From Methylobacterium sp. E-065 (GTDB lineage: Bacteria > Pseudomonadota > Alphaproteobacteria > Rhizobiales > Beijerinckiaceae), in NCBI RefSeq assembly GCF_022829605.1, contig NZ_JAKSYD010000114.1, forward strand, positions 332,367-396,366: DNA of 64,000 nt. The letters run 5' to 3'. The translations under genes and the position numbers were made by a program. The notes under the pieces are model-generated. The model searched no databases and had not been told where the DNA came from. It was given only the letters and a program-made list of their open reading frames with translations. Shown here piece by piece: positions 16,539 through 26,015 of the stretch. Numbering within the stretch: the first letter of the stretch is position 1; each line of letters opens with the position of its first letter.

Positions 16539-16703
16539 ATGCTAGAGCCGAAGGGCCAGTACCGTCCGCTCACCCCCGAGGAGGAAGCCCGCCGCCGGAA
16601 GCGCTCGGTGGCGATCGCCCTGGCGCTCGGAGCCTGGGTCCTGCTGTTCTTCGTGCTGACGATCGTCAAGCTCGGGCCGCAGATCCTCAGCCGGCCGCTC
16701 TGA
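16539..16703 (+). CDS. CoxF-like small membrane protein
   Basis: A 54-residue gene (MLEPKGQYRPL... ending SRPL) that short-gene cut-offs would miss. It has a charged cytoplasmic N-terminus (EEEARRRKR, residues 14-22) and one membrane helix at about 24-44. It begins 5 bp after ctaB and ends 11 bp before ctaG, exactly where many alphaproteobacterial cox operons carry the small coxF gene. Role in oxidase assembly is inferred from position; no enzymatic motif is present. Confidence 0.8.
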   Translation: MLEPKGQYRPLTPEEEARRRKRSVAIALALGAWVLLFFVLTIVKLGPQILSRPL

Positions 16704-16714
16704 GAGGACTCGTC

Positions 16715-17326
16715 ATGGCCGCACCGCATCAGAACCCGAGCCGCGGCGCCAACCGCACGGCGCTGGCCTGCGCGGGCCTCGCGGTTGGCATGATCGGCCT
16801 CGCCTTCGCGTCCGTCCCGCTCTACGACGCCTTCTGCAAGGCCACCGGCTATGACGGGACGCCCCGTCAGGGTCCGGCGCTCGCGGCATCCGCGGCCCGG
16901 GCCGACGACAGCATGGTGGTCCATTTCGACACCAACGTCGCGCCGGGTCTGCCCTGGAAGTTTGCTGCCGAGACGAACAGCGTCGAGGCCAAGCTCGGCG
17001 AAACCAAAACGGTGTTCTTTCGCGTGCAGAACACCGGGACGAAGCCTTCGACCGGGGTCGCGACCTTCAACGTCCAGCCCGGCCTGATGGGCGGCTACTT
17101 CGTGAAGATCGCCTGCTTCTGCTTCAACGCCCAGACACTGCAGCCGGGCGAGACCCTCGACGTGCCGGTGGTCTTCTACGTCGATCCGGCGGTGCGCGAC
17201 GACTCGAACACTGCGCATCTCAGCGAGATGACGCTGTCCTACACCTACTTCGCCAGCAAGAATGGTGAGCCGGTGACCGCCGCGGCGGCCATCGCGGCCC
17301 CATCCGGGACGAAGCGGGAATTCTGA
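16715..17326 (+). CDS. ctaG: cytochrome c oxidase assembly protein CtaG (Cox11)
   Basis: A 203-residue membrane-anchored copper chaperone that delivers copper to the CuB site of subunit I. It has one transmembrane helix (about 16-36), then a periplasmic immunoglobulin-like domain with the copper-binding CFCF motif in VKIACFCFNAQTL. The motifs FRVQNTG and PAVRDDSNTAHLSEMTLSYTYF are family-typical. The ATG has GAGAGG 7 bp upstream; the longer open frame overlaps coxF and ctaB and was rejected. Confidence 0.94.
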   Translation: MAAPHQNPSRGANRTALACAGLAVGMIGLAFASVPLYDAFCKATGYDGTPRQGPALAASAARADDSMVVHFDTNVAPGLPWKFAAETNSVEAKLGETKTVFFRVQNTGTKPSTGVATFNVQPGLMGGYFVKIACFCFNAQTLQPGETLDVPVVFYVDPAVRDDSNTAHLSEMTLSYTYFASKNGEPVTAAAAIAAPSGTKREF

Positions 17327-17479
17327 TCGCGGACGCGTGACAACACTGGTCCGCACCGACTAAACGTGCAGACAAGCTTGGGTGTGGTTTGTGCCGCGTC
17401 CGGCCAAGAGCAAACAGCAAGCAGCGTCAGGCCGGATGCCGAAAACGGCGCAGGGCGGCGGGTGAGGAGCGACGGGATA

Positions 17480-18340
17480 ATGGCCGAGGCGCACGCCAAG
17501 AATCACGACTTTCACATCCTGAGCCCGAGTCCGTGGCCGCTGATCGGCGCCTTCTCGGGCTTCCTGATGGCGTTCGGCGCCGTCTTCTGGATGAAGAGCC
17601 TGCAGATCGGCACCCTGACGCCGGGCCCCTACATCTTCGGTGCCGGCACGATCGGCGTCCTCTACACCATGTACTCGTGGTGGAAGGACGTGGCCCACGA
17701 GGCGAATTCCGGCGACCACACCCGGGTCGTCCAGCTTCACCACCGCTACGGCATGATGATGTTCATCGCCTCCGAGGTGATGTTCTTCGTGGCTTGGTTC
17801 TGGGCCTACTTCGAAGCGGCGCTCTACACCGCCGACCCGATCCAGGTGTCGCGCGTGGAGTTCACCGGCGGTGTCTGGCCGCCGAAGGGGATCGAGGCGT
17901 TCGACCCCTGGCACCTACCGCTGCTCAACACCCTGATCCTGCTGACTTCGGGCACCACCGTGACCTGGGCCCACCACGCGCTGCTCGAGGGTGATCGCAA
18001 GGGCCTGAAGTACGGCCTGTGGTTGACCATCATCCTGGGCGTGCTGTTCACCGCATGTCAGGCCTACGAGTACAGCCACGCCGAGTTCGCCTTCTCGGGC
18101 AGCATCTACTCGTCGACCTTCTTCATGGCGACGGGTTTCCACGGCGCCCACGTGATCATCGGCACGATCTTCCTCGCCGTCTGCCTGTTCCGTGCCTATG
18201 CGGGCCAGTTCACGACGCGCCAGCATCTCGGTTTCGAGTTCGCCGCCTGGTACTGGCACTTCGTCGACGTGGTGTGGCTGTTCCTCTTCGCCGCGATCTA
18301 CGTGTGGGGCTCGGGCGTCTTCCACGGCGCCGCTCACTGA
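17480..18340 (+). CDS. ctaE: cytochrome c oxidase subunit III
   Basis: A 286-residue core oxidase subunit with seven hydrophobic segments, stabilising subunit I and lining the oxygen pathway. Typical sequence includes [13 protein letters not shown] at the N-terminus, [13 protein letters not shown], the EGDRKG loop, [15 protein letters not shown] and the C-terminal [14 protein letters not shown]. The start was placed at the ATG giving [11 protein letters not shown], preceded by GAGGAG. A U-tailed terminator follows the stop. Confidence 0.96.
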   Translation: MAEAHAKNHDFHILSPSPWPLIGAFSGFLMAFGAVFWMKSLQIGTLTPGPYIFGAGTIGVLYTMYSWWKDVAHEANSGDHTRVVQLHHRYGMMMFIASEVMFFVAWFWAYFEAALYTADPIQVSRVEFTGGVWPPKGIEAFDPWHLPLLNTLILLTSGTTVTWAHHALLEGDRKGLKYGLWLTIILGVLFTACQAYEYSHAEFAFSGSIYSSTFFMATGFHGAHVIIGTIFLAVCLFRAYAGQFTTRQHLGFEFAAWYWHFVDVVWLFLFAAIYVWGSGVFHGAAH

Positions 18341-18372
18341 GATCCATCCCGCCACCGCATGGCGGACCTGTG

Positions 18373-18397
18373 AAGGGCGGCTTTGGCCGCCCTTTTT
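18373..18397 (+). terminator. rho-independent terminator after ctaE
   Basis: A 9-bp stem, AAGGGCGGC/GCCGCCCTT with a TTTG loop, runs into five Ts. It lies 33 bp after the subunit III stop and is the clearest intrinsic terminator in the window. Confidence 0.85.
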
Positions 18398-18486
18398 CGT
18401 GTCCGGACCCCGCGAATCCCCATATCGTTGCGGACACCTCGGATGCGGCATGGTCGTCGACATACGGGTGAGTCTGGAGTCTGCCC

Positions 18487-18861
18487 GTGGATCACCGCAT
18501 TTACGCGCCGTTGCCGCCGGTCCCCACGGGTTTACGCGGCCGGTGTCCGCGCTGCGGCGAGGGTCACCTGTTCAAGGGTTACTTGGCCCTGCGGCCCGCC
18601 TGCGAGTCTTGCGGGCTCGATTATTCGCATTTCGACTCGGCCGACGGCCCAGCCTTCTTCGTCATGTCGATCGTCGGCTTGATCGTGGTCGGTCTCGCCC
18701 TGTGGCTTGAGATTACCTACGAGCCGCCGATCTGGGTCCACGCGCTGGTCGCCGTCACGATGTCGGTCGGCCTCAGCCTGATCCTCGTCCGGCCGCTCAA
18801 GGGCATGCTGATCGCCCTCCAGTACAGCAACAAGGCCGAGCAAGGGCGTTTCGAACCGTGA
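18487..18861 (+). CDS. DUF983 membrane protein
   Basis: A 124-residue protein of the DUF983 family common in alphaproteobacterial cox clusters. Two CxxC pairs (RCPRCGEG and ACESCGLD) form a presumed N-terminal zinc ribbon, followed by two membrane helices (about 57-75 and 83-100). The start is GTG with TGGAG 7 bp upstream. The stop overlaps the SURF1 start by 4 bp (GTGA), indicating translational coupling. Biochemical function unknown; a role in oxidase biogenesis is inferred from context. Confidence 0.85.
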   Translation: MDHRIYAPLPPVPTGLRGRCPRCGEGHLFKGYLALRPACESCGLDYSHFDSADGPAFFVMSIVGLIVVGLALWLEITYEPPIWVHALVAVTMSVGLSLILVRPLKGMLIALQYSNKAEQGRFEP

Positions 18862-19619
18862 CGGCCGTTGTCGCCAGAGGCGCCTGGCGCGATCTCGTCG
18901 CGCCCGGCATCGCCGCCCTGATTGCGCTGGCGATCCTCATCGGCCTCGGGACGTGGCAGATCGAACGCAAGTCCTGGAAAGAGGAGCTGATCAACCGCAT
19001 CGTCCGGCAGACCCAGGCGGCGCCGGTGGCACCACCGTTGGCCGCGGATTGGGATCCGGCCCGGGACGAATTCCGCCACGTGCGCGTCAGCGGCCGCTTC
19101 CTCAACGACAAGGAGACGCTGGTGCACGGGCTCGCCGCCGGCGAGACGCCGGGCCGGGCTCTGCAGGGCTATTATGTGCTGACGCCTTTCGTGCGCGACG
19201 ACGGCGGCATGGTGCTGATCAATCGCGGCTTCGTCCCGACCGAGCTCAAGGCCCAATCGGATCGGCGGGACGGTCTGATCGACGGGTCCACCACGGTGAC
19301 CGGCATCCTGCGCGCCAGCGAGCCGCGCGGCCTGTTCGTGCCGGAGCCGGACCCGGCACGAGGTGAATGGTTCAACCGGGACATCGCTGGTATCGCGTCC
19401 GCCCGCGGTCTCTCGGACGTCGCGCCCTATCTGATCGAGGCCGATGCGGCCCCCGGCCCGACCACTTGGCCCCGCGGTGGCCAGCTCCGGGTGGATCTGC
19501 CCAACAACCACCTGCAATACGCGTTCACGTGGTTCAGCCTCGCGGCCTGCCTGATTGCGGTCTTTTCCGTGTTCGCTTGGCGCCGCCTTCACGAGCCGGA
19601 CACGCGGCAAGAGGCCTAG
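18858..19619 (+). CDS. SURF1 family cytochrome oxidase assembly protein
   Basis: A 253-residue protein with the SURF1 arrangement of one N-terminal and one C-terminal membrane helix around a periplasmic domain. GLGTWQIERKSWK after the first helix and the C-terminal NNHLQYAFTWFSLA are diagnostic. Family members help insert haem A into subunit I. GTG start, overlapping the DUF983 gene by 4 bp. Last gene of the oxidase group. Confidence 0.92.
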   Translation: MTAVVARGAWRDLVAPGIAALIALAILIGLGTWQIERKSWKEELINRIVRQTQAAPVAPPLAADWDPARDEFRHVRVSGRFLNDKETLVHGLAAGETPGRALQGYYVLTPFVRDDGGMVLINRGFVPTELKAQSDRRDGLIDGSTTVTGILRASEPRGLFVPEPDPARGEWFNRDIAGIASARGLSDVAPYLIEADAAPGPTTWPRGGQLRVDLPNNHLQYAFTWFSLAACLIAVFSVFAWRRLHEPDTRQEA

Positions 19620-19830
19620 CACAAACCCGCTCCGCTGAGCCACTTTCGAAGAAGAGCCTCATCTAGGCAGCGTTCAAAAGGGCAACCCGTTCCTTTGACC
19701 TGCGGCCGTTCCGCCGGAATACTTCCGCTCGACTTGATCGATCGGCCGCTCTCTGGATCTTGTATTCAGTTTGCGGCGATCCCTCGAAATGGACACGGCG
19801 CAGGGCGCCGCTCGGTCCAGGGAGCGCCGA

Positions 19831-20946
19831 ATGACCAGCCTTCACATTGCGGAAGCGGAGCCTGCGCCGATCCGTTTCGCCTACTGGGTGCCCAACGTCT
19901 CGGGCGGCCTCGTGATCAGCAAGATCCCGCAACGAACAAGCTGGGACGCTGACTACAACCGGAAGCTGGCACAGATCGCCGAGGAAGCCGGCTTCGACTA
20001 TGCGCTGACGCAGATCCGGTTCACCGCCGGCTATGGCGCCGAATACCAGCACGAGTCGGTGGCGTTCAGCCATGCGCTGCTGGCAGCCACCACGAAGCTC
20101 AAGGTGATCGCCGCGATCCTACCCGGCCCCTGGAACCCGACGCTCGCCGCGAAGCAGATCGCCACGATCGCACAGCTCACCGACAATCGCGTTGCGGTGA
20201 ACATCGTGTCGGGCTGGTTCTCGGGCGAGTTCCGGGCGATCGGCGAGCCGTGGCTCGACCATGACGAGCGCTACCGCCGCTCGGAGGAATTCATTCGCAG
20301 CCTGCGCGGGATCTGGACCCAGGACAACTTCACCTTCCGCGGGGATTTCTATCGGTACAGCGACTACACGTTGAAGCCGAAGCCGGGTCAGCCGCTGCCG
20401 GAGATCTTCCAGGGCGGCTCCTCGCGGGCAGCGCGCGACATGGCGGCCCGGGTGTCCGATTGGTACTTCACCAACGGCAACACGCCCGACAACATCCGCG
20501 CCCAGGTCGACGATATTCGCGCCAAGGCGGCGCAGAGCGGCAACAACCCGCGGATCGGCGTCAACGCCTTCGTGATCGCCCGCGAGACCGAGAAAGAGGC
20601 CCGCGCCGTTCTTCAGGAGATCATCGACCACGCCGACGCCGATGCCGTAAAGGCCTTCGGCCACGAGGCGAAGAATGCCGGCAAGGCCTCGCCGGAGGGC
20701 GAGGGCAACTGGGCAAAATCCAGCTTCGAGGATCTGGTCCAGTACAACGACGGTTTTCGGACCAACCTGATCGGTACACCCGATCAGATCGCCGAGCGGA
20801 TCCTCGCTCTCAAGGATGCCGGTGCGGATCTCGCGCTTCTGGCCTTCCTGCATTTCCAGGAGGAGGTCGCGTATTTCGGTACGCACGTGATCCCGCGGGT
20901 GCGCGCCCTGGAGGCCGCCCGCGCCCAGCGCGCCGAAGCGGCCTGA
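19831..20946 (+). CDS. sfnG: dimethylsulfone monooxygenase (FMNH2-dependent)
   Basis: A 371-residue bacterial luciferase-like TIM-barrel monooxygenase, close in sequence character to SfnG, which converts dimethylsulfone to methanesulfinate using reduced FMN. The blocks FAYWVPNVSGGLVISKI, FTAGYGAEYQHESVAFSHA, AAILPGPWNPTLAAKQ and NIVSGWFSGEFRAIGEPW are characteristic. The ATG used has GGGAG 6 bp upstream; the open frame extends 20 codons further. The next gene begins 40 bp downstream. The flavin reductase it needs is not in the window. Confidence 0.88.
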   Translation: MTSLHIAEAEPAPIRFAYWVPNVSGGLVISKIPQRTSWDADYNRKLAQIAEEAGFDYALTQIRFTAGYGAEYQHESVAFSHALLAATTKLKVIAAILPGPWNPTLAAKQIATIAQLTDNRVAVNIVSGWFSGEFRAIGEPWLDHDERYRRSEEFIRSLRGIWTQDNFTFRGDFYRYSDYTLKPKPGQPLPEIFQGGSSRAARDMAARVSDWYFTNGNTPDNIRAQVDDIRAKAAQSGNNPRIGVNAFVIARETEKEARAVLQEIIDHADADAVKAFGHEAKNAGKASPEGEGNWAKSSFEDLVQYNDGFRTNLIGTPDQIAERILALKDAGADLALLAFLHFQEEVAYFGTHVIPRVRALEAARAQRAEAA

Positions 20947-20986
20947 CCGTCCAGCGTTTCCCTTCGCCATCCATCAGGAGCGTGCC

Positions 20987-22243
20987 ATGAACATCGCTGT
21001 CGATGCACGGACCCTCGAACCACAGGGCGCGCGGGGCGCATCCGGTCCGGAACGCCCCCCGACCCAGGCCCACGTCATCGGCGGCGACTCGGAGGCGCTC
21101 GACATCGCCCGCCGGCTGGCAGCCGATTTCCGCACCGGCGCCTCGGAGCGGGATCGCGCCGCCGTGCGTCCGCTCGCCGAGCTCGACGCCTTCTCGCAGA
21201 GCGGCCTGTGGTCGATCAACGTGCCGCGGGCCTATGGCGGGCCTGAGGTGTCCTACCGGACCCTGGCGCAGGTGATCGCCATCATCGCGGCAGCCGATCC
21301 CGCGATCGCGCAGATCGCGCAGAACCATCTCGGCATCATCGCGGCGATCCGGACCGTGTCGGACGACGCGCAGAAACGGCTGCTGTTCGGGGAGGTGCTG
21401 CGCGGCACGCGGTTCGGCAACGCCTTCTCGGAGCGGGGCACCAAGCGGGCGGCCGAGTTCGACACGCGCGTCATCGATAACGGCGACCATGTCGTGGTGC
21501 GCGGCCAGAAGTTCTACGCGACCGGCGCGCTGCTCGCACATCTCGTTCCGATCGTCGCCCTCGATGACGAGGGCCGGGCTTGGTACGCCATCGCCGAGCG
21601 CGATGCGCCGGGCCTGACGATCATCGACGATTGGTCGAGCTTCGGCCAGCGCGGCACCGCGAGCGGAACCGTGCTGATCGAGGATGTCCGGGTACCCAAA
21701 ACGCATCTGGTCCCGGCCTGGAAGGGTTACGAGGCGCCAACCGCGGACGGCGCCGTATTCCAGATCATCCAGGCGGCAATCGATGCCGGGATCGGCCGGG
21801 AGGCGCTGGACGACACGATCCGGTTTGTCCGCGAGAAGGCCAGGCCGTGGATCGACAGCGGGCTGGAGCGCGCAAGTGACGATCCCTACACGATCCAGGC
21901 GATCGGTGACCTGACGATTCGCCAGCACGCCGCGGAAGCCCTGCTCGATCGGGCGGGGCTCCTCCTCGACGAGGCCGTGGCCAAGCCGGATGCGCAGCGC
22001 GTGGCGGCCGCGCAACTGGCGGTGGCCGAGGCGAAGGTGCTGACCACCGAGGTCGCCCTGGCCGCCTCCAACAAGCTGTTCGAGCTGTCGGGTACCCGCT
22101 CGACCCTGGCGGCGGAGAACCTCGACCGCCACTGGCGGAACGCGCGGACCCACACGCTCCACGACCCGGTTCGGTGGAAATACGCCATCATCGGCAACCA
22201 CGCGCTGAACGGCGTCGCCCCGCCGCTCCACGCCTGGAGCTGA
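20987..22243 (+). CDS. SfnB family sulfur-acquisition oxidoreductase (acyl-CoA dehydrogenase fold)
   Basis: A 418-residue flavin-dependent protein with the acyl-CoA dehydrogenase fold. Blocks include LWSINVPRAYGGPEVSYRTL, a nucleotide-binding middle domain, DWSSFGQRGTASGTVLI and a C-terminal helical domain with LSGTRSTLAAENLDRHWRN. Sequence and its position behind sfnG match the SfnB family of sulfone/sulfonate utilisation rather than fatty-acid oxidation. RBS CAGGAG 6 bp before the ATG. The exact substrate is not known for the family. Convergent with the downstream CDF gene (8 bp gap). Confidence 0.83.
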   Translation: MNIAVDARTLEPQGARGASGPERPPTQAHVIGGDSEALDIARRLAADFRTGASERDRAAVRPLAELDAFSQSGLWSINVPRAYGGPEVSYRTLAQVIAIIAAADPAIAQIAQNHLGIIAAIRTVSDDAQKRLLFGEVLRGTRFGNAFSERGTKRAAEFDTRVIDNGDHVVVRGQKFYATGALLAHLVPIVALDDEGRAWYAIAERDAPGLTIIDDWSSFGQRGTASGTVLIEDVRVPKTHLVPAWKGYEAPTADGAVFQIIQAAIDAGIGREALDDTIRFVREKARPWIDSGLERASDDPYTIQAIGDLTIRQHAAEALLDRAGLLLDEAVAKPDAQRVAAAQLAVAEAKVLTTEVALAASNKLFELSGTRSTLAAENLDRHWRNARTHTLHDPVRWKYAIIGNHALNGVAPPLHAWS

Positions 22244-22251
22244 TTGCCGGA

Positions 22252-23139
22252 TCAGAGCACCGGCACGCCGCGGGCCTTGGCCAGCTCGCCGGGCTCGACA
22301 TGGATCGTCACCACCGCCCCAGGGATGGTCGTCTCCAGGGCGTTCTCCAGCCGGTCGCAGATCGCGTGCGAGGCCTCGACGCTCATGGCGCCGGGGACCA
22401 CGAGGTGGAAATCGATGAACGTGGCCTGCCCGGCCGCGCGCGTGCGCACGTCGTGCGCCTCCAGCGCGCCTTCGCCGTGCTCCGAGATCAGCGTCCGGAT
22501 CTGGTTCACCATCTCGTGCGGGGCCGCGCGATCCATCAGACCGTCGACCGATTCGCGCACCATGCGGAAGCCAGACCAGAGGATGTTCAGCGCCACCAGC
22601 CCGGCCACGATCGGATCGAGGATGGGATATCCGGTGACCAGCACGGCTCCGACACCGATCAGGACGCCGCAGGACGTGACGACATCAGCGAAGATGTGGC
22701 GCGCGTCGGCGATCAGGGCCGGCGAGCGCCACCGCTGACCCCAGCGCATCAGCGCCATGGCCCAGACCGCGTTGATGATGCCGGCCCCGACATTGATCGC
22801 TACGCCGAGGGCCGGGGCGTCGAGGGGCTTGGGCGCGAGCACGCCGTAATACGATTCGCGCAGGATCAGGAGCGCCGCCACGATGATGAGCGCGCCCTCG
22901 ATCACCGCCGAGAAGAACTCGGCCTTGTGGTGCCCGTAGGGATGATCCTCGTCGGCCGGACGCGCCGCAACCCGCAACGCCACGAAGGCGCCGATCGCGG
23001 CCACCACGTTGATGATGCTCTCGAGGGCATCCGAATACAGCGCAAGGCTGCCGGTGAGCCAAGCGGCGTAGAACTTCAGGGCCGTGACGGCGAGGCCGAT
23101 GCCCGCGCTGAAGAGAGCGGCTTTCTGGGTACGATCCAT
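22252..23139 (-). CDS. cation diffusion facilitator (CDF) metal exporter
   Basis: A 295-residue inner-membrane Zn2+/Fe2+/Mn2+-type antiporter. Six membrane helices are visible. Metal-site residues are in YSDALESIINV (TM2) and in HIFADVVTS (TM5, H-x3-D), and HPYGHHKAEF forms the conserved cytoplasmic loop. The C-terminal cytoplasmic dimerisation domain contains HDVRTRAAGQATFIDFHL and VTIHVEP. The ATG giving MDRTQKAALFSAG was chosen; an upstream in-frame ATG (MGAATPTRRRP) is possible. Metal specificity cannot be assigned. Confidence 0.9.
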   Translation of the reverse strand: MDRTQKAALFSAGIGLAVTALKFYAAWLTGSLALYSDALESIINVVAAIGAFVALRVAARPADEDHPYGHHKAEFFSAVIEGALIIVAALLILRESYYGVLAPKPLDAPALGVAINVGAGIINAVWAMALMRWGQRWRSPALIADARHIFADVVTSCGVLIGVGAVLVTGYPILDPIVAGLVALNILWSGFRMVRESVDGLMDRAAPHEMVNQIRTLISEHGEGALEAHDVRTRAAGQATFIDFHLVVPGAMSVEASHAICDRLENALETTIPGAVVTIHVEPGELAKARGVPVL

Positions 23140-23237
23140 GGGTCGGCGCCGAGTTGGGGTGGCCGCGCCCATACGGCATGAACCTTGTCCCAGGCCACGG
23201 CAAAGGTTCGACGCTTCCGAAAAGGTCTTAGCCTTGG

Positions 23238-23459
23238 CTAAGTCTCGATCGATCCGGGCGCGTTCCCGCGGGCGGCCTCGCGCTCGCGACTCGTCGCTGC
23301 CTTCGCACGGGCAGTCTCCGCTTTCCGCGCCAATCGGCGGCGCTGCCATGCGAAGCGTGCGGCAGCGGCCAGGGAGTCGAGGCGGGCCGCTTCACGCTCC
23401 CAATAGCCGAGCAGCTGACCGTCCAGGGTCACGCGCCGGTTCCGGCTGGGCATCGCCAC
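23238..23459 (-). CDS. hypothetical small basic protein
   Basis: A 73-residue, Arg/Ala-rich predicted helical protein of unknown function. It starts 5 bp after the stop of the upstream small gene on the same strand, which supports a two-gene operon. No recognisable domain. It could be a chance frame in GC-rich DNA. Confidence 0.45.
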   Translation of the reverse strand: MAMPSRNRRVTLDGQLLGYWEREAARLDSLAAAARFAWQRRRLARKAETARAKAATSREREAARGNAPGSIET

Positions 23460-23464
23460 GGCGC

Positions 23465-23713
23465 CTAACCGCGCTGGGCGGGCGGCTCGCCCGTCTCGGT
23501 CACGACCAGCGCGTCCGGTTCCCCGCGGAAACTGCCCAGGCCGGCATCCGGCACGGGCACCGTCGGGCTTCCGAAGGGCTGGCTCGGATAGGCATCCTCG
23601 AATTTCGACCGTGCCTCGTCGGGGCTCTGGGCCTTCAGCACGATCTCGGGCTTACCCGGCACCGGCCATCGCGGGTCGGCTTCGTCACGGGGGCGAACGG
23701 CGTACCAGGGCAT
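23465..23713 (-). CDS. hypothetical protein
   Basis: An 82-residue protein of unknown function starting MPWYAVRPRDEADPRWPVPG. The amphipathic segment KAQSPDEARSKFEDAYPSQ and the Pro-rich composition look protein-like rather than random. It is divergent from queA across about 100 bp, and a second small gene follows 5 bp after its stop. Confidence 0.55.
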   Translation of the reverse strand: MPWYAVRPRDEADPRWPVPGKPEIVLKAQSPDEARSKFEDAYPSQPFGSPTVPVPDAGLGSFRGEPDALVVTETGEPPAQRG

Positions 23714-23810
23714 CGATGGTCATCTCGCGTCTCGGTGACGCGGAAAACGGGCGCGATCCCCAGGGGTTCCGCGGTTGAAACCGCCTGCGGTTCGGTGCAC
23801 GCAGCCCGCG

Positions 23811-24875
23811 ATGCGCGTGGACCTGTTCGATTTCGACCTGCCGGAGACCAGCATCGCCCTGCGCCCGGCCGAGCCGCGGGATGCCGGGCGGCTGCTCGTC
23901 GTGCGGCCGAAGACGGCTTTGGCCGACCGGACCGTGCGCGATCTGCCCGGTGCCCTGCGGACCGGCGATGCTTTGGTGTTCAACGACACCCGGGTGATCC
24001 CCGCCCGCCTCCACGGCGTACGCACGCGGCCAGGCGCGCCCGGTCAGCGTACGGAGGCAATGCTGCACCTGCGCGAGGGACCCGCGCGCTGGCGTGCCTT
24101 CGGCCGTCCGGCCAAGCGGCTCGCCCCCGGCGACATGCTCCGCTTCGGCGATCTGACCGCCACCGTGGCTGAGAAGGGCGAGGCCGGCGAGATCGTGCTC
24201 GATTTTGACAGGTCGGGGCCTGAGCTCGACATGGCTATCGCGGCAGAGGGTGTCCTGCCGCTGCCCCCCTACATCGCCGGCAAGCGCGCCGCCGACGCGC
24301 GGGACACCACCGACTACCAGACGATCTACGCCCGGAACCCCGGCGCCGTCGCGGCCCCAACGGCGGGCCTGCATTTCTCGGAAGGCCTGCTCGCGGATCT
24401 CGACGCGGCCGGTCTTCGGCGCCACCACGTCACGCTGCATGTCGGAGCGGGCACGTTCCTGCCGGTGAAGGCCGAGGATACCGAGGCCCATCGGATGCAT
24501 GCGGAAATCGGTATCCTCGACGCGGACACCGCCGCGGCGCTCAACGCGACCCGAGCCGCGGGGGGCCGGATCGTCGCGATTGGGACTACCGCCCTACGCC
24601 TGCTGGAAAGCGCAGCGCGCCCGGACGGGACCCTCGCACCCTTCTCGGGGCCGACCGACATCTTCATCACGCCGGGTTACCGCTTCCGGGCGGTGGACGC
24701 GCTCGTGACGAACTTCCATCTGCCGCGCTCGACACTGTTCATGCTGGTCTCGGCCTTCTCGGGCCTCGACACGATGCGCGCCGCCTACGCGCACGCGATC
24801 CAGGCCGGCTACCGGTTCTACTCCTACGGCGACGCCAGCCTGCTCTTCCCGGGCCCGCGCGCGGACCAACCATGA
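23811..24875 (+). CDS. queA: S-adenosylmethionine:tRNA ribosyltransferase-isomerase
   Basis: A 354-residue enzyme that transfers and isomerises the ribosyl group of SAM onto 7-aminomethyl-7-deazaguanine in tRNA, giving epoxyqueuosine. Conserved blocks are [33 protein letters not shown]...[28 protein letters not shown] and [14 protein letters not shown]. The ATG giving MRVDLFDF fits family N-termini; an ATG 36 bp upstream is an alternative. The stop overlaps the tgt start (ATGA), so the two queuosine genes are translationally coupled. Confidence 0.95.
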   Translation: MRVDLFDFDLPETSIALRPAEPRDAGRLLVVRPKTALADRTVRDLPGALRTGDALVFNDTRVIPARLHGVRTRPGAPGQRTEAMLHLREGPARWRAFGRPAKRLAPGDMLRFGDLTATVAEKGEAGEIVLDFDRSGPELDMAIAAEGVLPLPPYIAGKRAADARDTTDYQTIYARNPGAVAAPTAGLHFSEGLLADLDAAGLRRHHVTLHVGAGTFLPVKAEDTEAHRMHAEIGILDADTAAALNATRAAGGRIVAIGTTALRLLESAARPDGTLAPFSGPTDIFITPGYRFRAVDALVTNFHLPRSTLFMLVSAFSGLDTMRAAYAHAIQAGYRFYSYGDASLLFPGPRADQP

Positions 24876-26008
24876 CCGATCCCCTCCCCTTCGGCTTCAG
24901 CCTGCACGCGCAGGACGGCACCGCCCGCACCGGCGCGATCACGACGCATCGCGGCGCGATCCGGACGCCGGCCTTCATGCCGGTCGGCACGGCCGCCACC
25001 GTCAAGGCGATGTATCCCGGACAGGTCCGCGACCTCGGGGCGGACGTCGTGCTCGGCAACACCTACCACCTGATGCTGCGCCCCGGCCCCGAGCGGATGG
25101 CGCGCCTCGGCGGGCTGCACCGCTTCATGAACTGGGACCGGCCGATCCTGACCGATTCCGGCGGCTTCCAGGTGATGTCGCTTTCCGCCCTGCGGAAGAT
25201 CGACGAGCAGGGTGTGACCTTCCGCTCGCATATCGACGGCACGGCGCACCACATGAGCCCGGAGCGCTCCATCGAGATCCAGGGGCTGCTCGGCTCCGAC
25301 ATCCAGATGCAGCTCGACGAATGCGTGCGCCTGCCGGCCGACCATGCGGCGATCGAGAAGGCGATGCACCTGTCCCTGCGCTGGGCCGAGCGCTGCCGAA
25401 TCGCCTTCGGCGACCAGCCCGAGCGGGCCCTGTTCGGCATCGTGCAAGGGGGCGACATCCCGGCCCTCCGGATCGAGAGCGCCCGCGAACTGAGCGGCCT
25501 CGACCTGAAGGGCTACGCGGTCGGCGGCCTCGCGGTCGGCGAGCCGCAGGCGGTGATGTTTTCGATGATCGAGACCGTGGAGCCGCACCTGCCGACCACC
25601 AAGCCCCGCTACCTGATGGGTGTCGGCACGCCCGACGACATCCTCGGCGCAGTGGCCCGCGGCATCGACATGTTCGACTGCGTGATGCCGACCCGCGCCG
25701 GCCGCCACGGCCTCGCCTATACGCGCCATGGCCGGGTCAACCTGCGCAACGCCCGCCACGCCGAGGACACGGCCCCCCTGGACGAGGCCTCGACCTGCCC
25801 GGCGACGCGGGACTATTCGCGCGCCTATCTGCATCATCTGGTCCGGTCGAACGAGATCCTGGGGATGATGCTGCTGACCTGGAACAACCTCGCCTACTAT
25901 CAGGACCTGATGGCCGGCGCCCGGGACGCGATCCGGGATGGTCGATACGCCGAATATTGCAGCGAGACTCGCGCGGGCTGGGCGCGGTCCGAGCGCGCCG
26001 CCGCGTGA
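24872..26008 (+). CDS. tgt: tRNA-guanine transglycosylase with degenerate zinc site
   Basis: A 378-residue enzyme that exchanges G34 for preQ1 in GUN-anticodon tRNAs. The catalytic Asp in [12 protein letters not shown] and the nucleophile Asp in [17 protein letters not shown] are present, as is the substrate loop LFGIVQGG. The usual zinc site (Cys-x-Cys-x2-Cys with a His about 26 residues later) is largely lost. Residues 307-312 read S-T-C-P-A-T, so only one Cys remains, and the expected His in the TWHN motif is Asn338 ([10 protein letters not shown]). The frame is otherwise intact and coupled to queA. Either this lineage stabilises the fold without zinc or the enzyme is weakened. Confidence 0.93.
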   Translation: MTDPLPFGFSLHAQDGTARTGAITTHRGAIRTPAFMPVGTAATVKAMYPGQVRDLGADVVLGNTYHLMLRPGPERMARLGGLHRFMNWDRPILTDSGGFQVMSLSALRKIDEQGVTFRSHIDGTAHHMSPERSIEIQGLLGSDIQMQLDECVRLPADHAAIEKAMHLSLRWAERCRIAFGDQPERALFGIVQGGDIPALRIESARELSGLDLKGYAVGGLAVGEPQAVMFSMIETVEPHLPTTKPRYLMGVGTPDDILGAVARGIDMFDCVMPTRAGRHGLAYTRHGRVNLRNARHAEDTAPLDEASTCPATRDYSRAYLHHLVRSNEILGMMLLTWNNLAYYQDLMAGARDAIRDGRYAEYCSETRAGWARSERAAA

Positions 26009-26015
26009 GGCCGGA

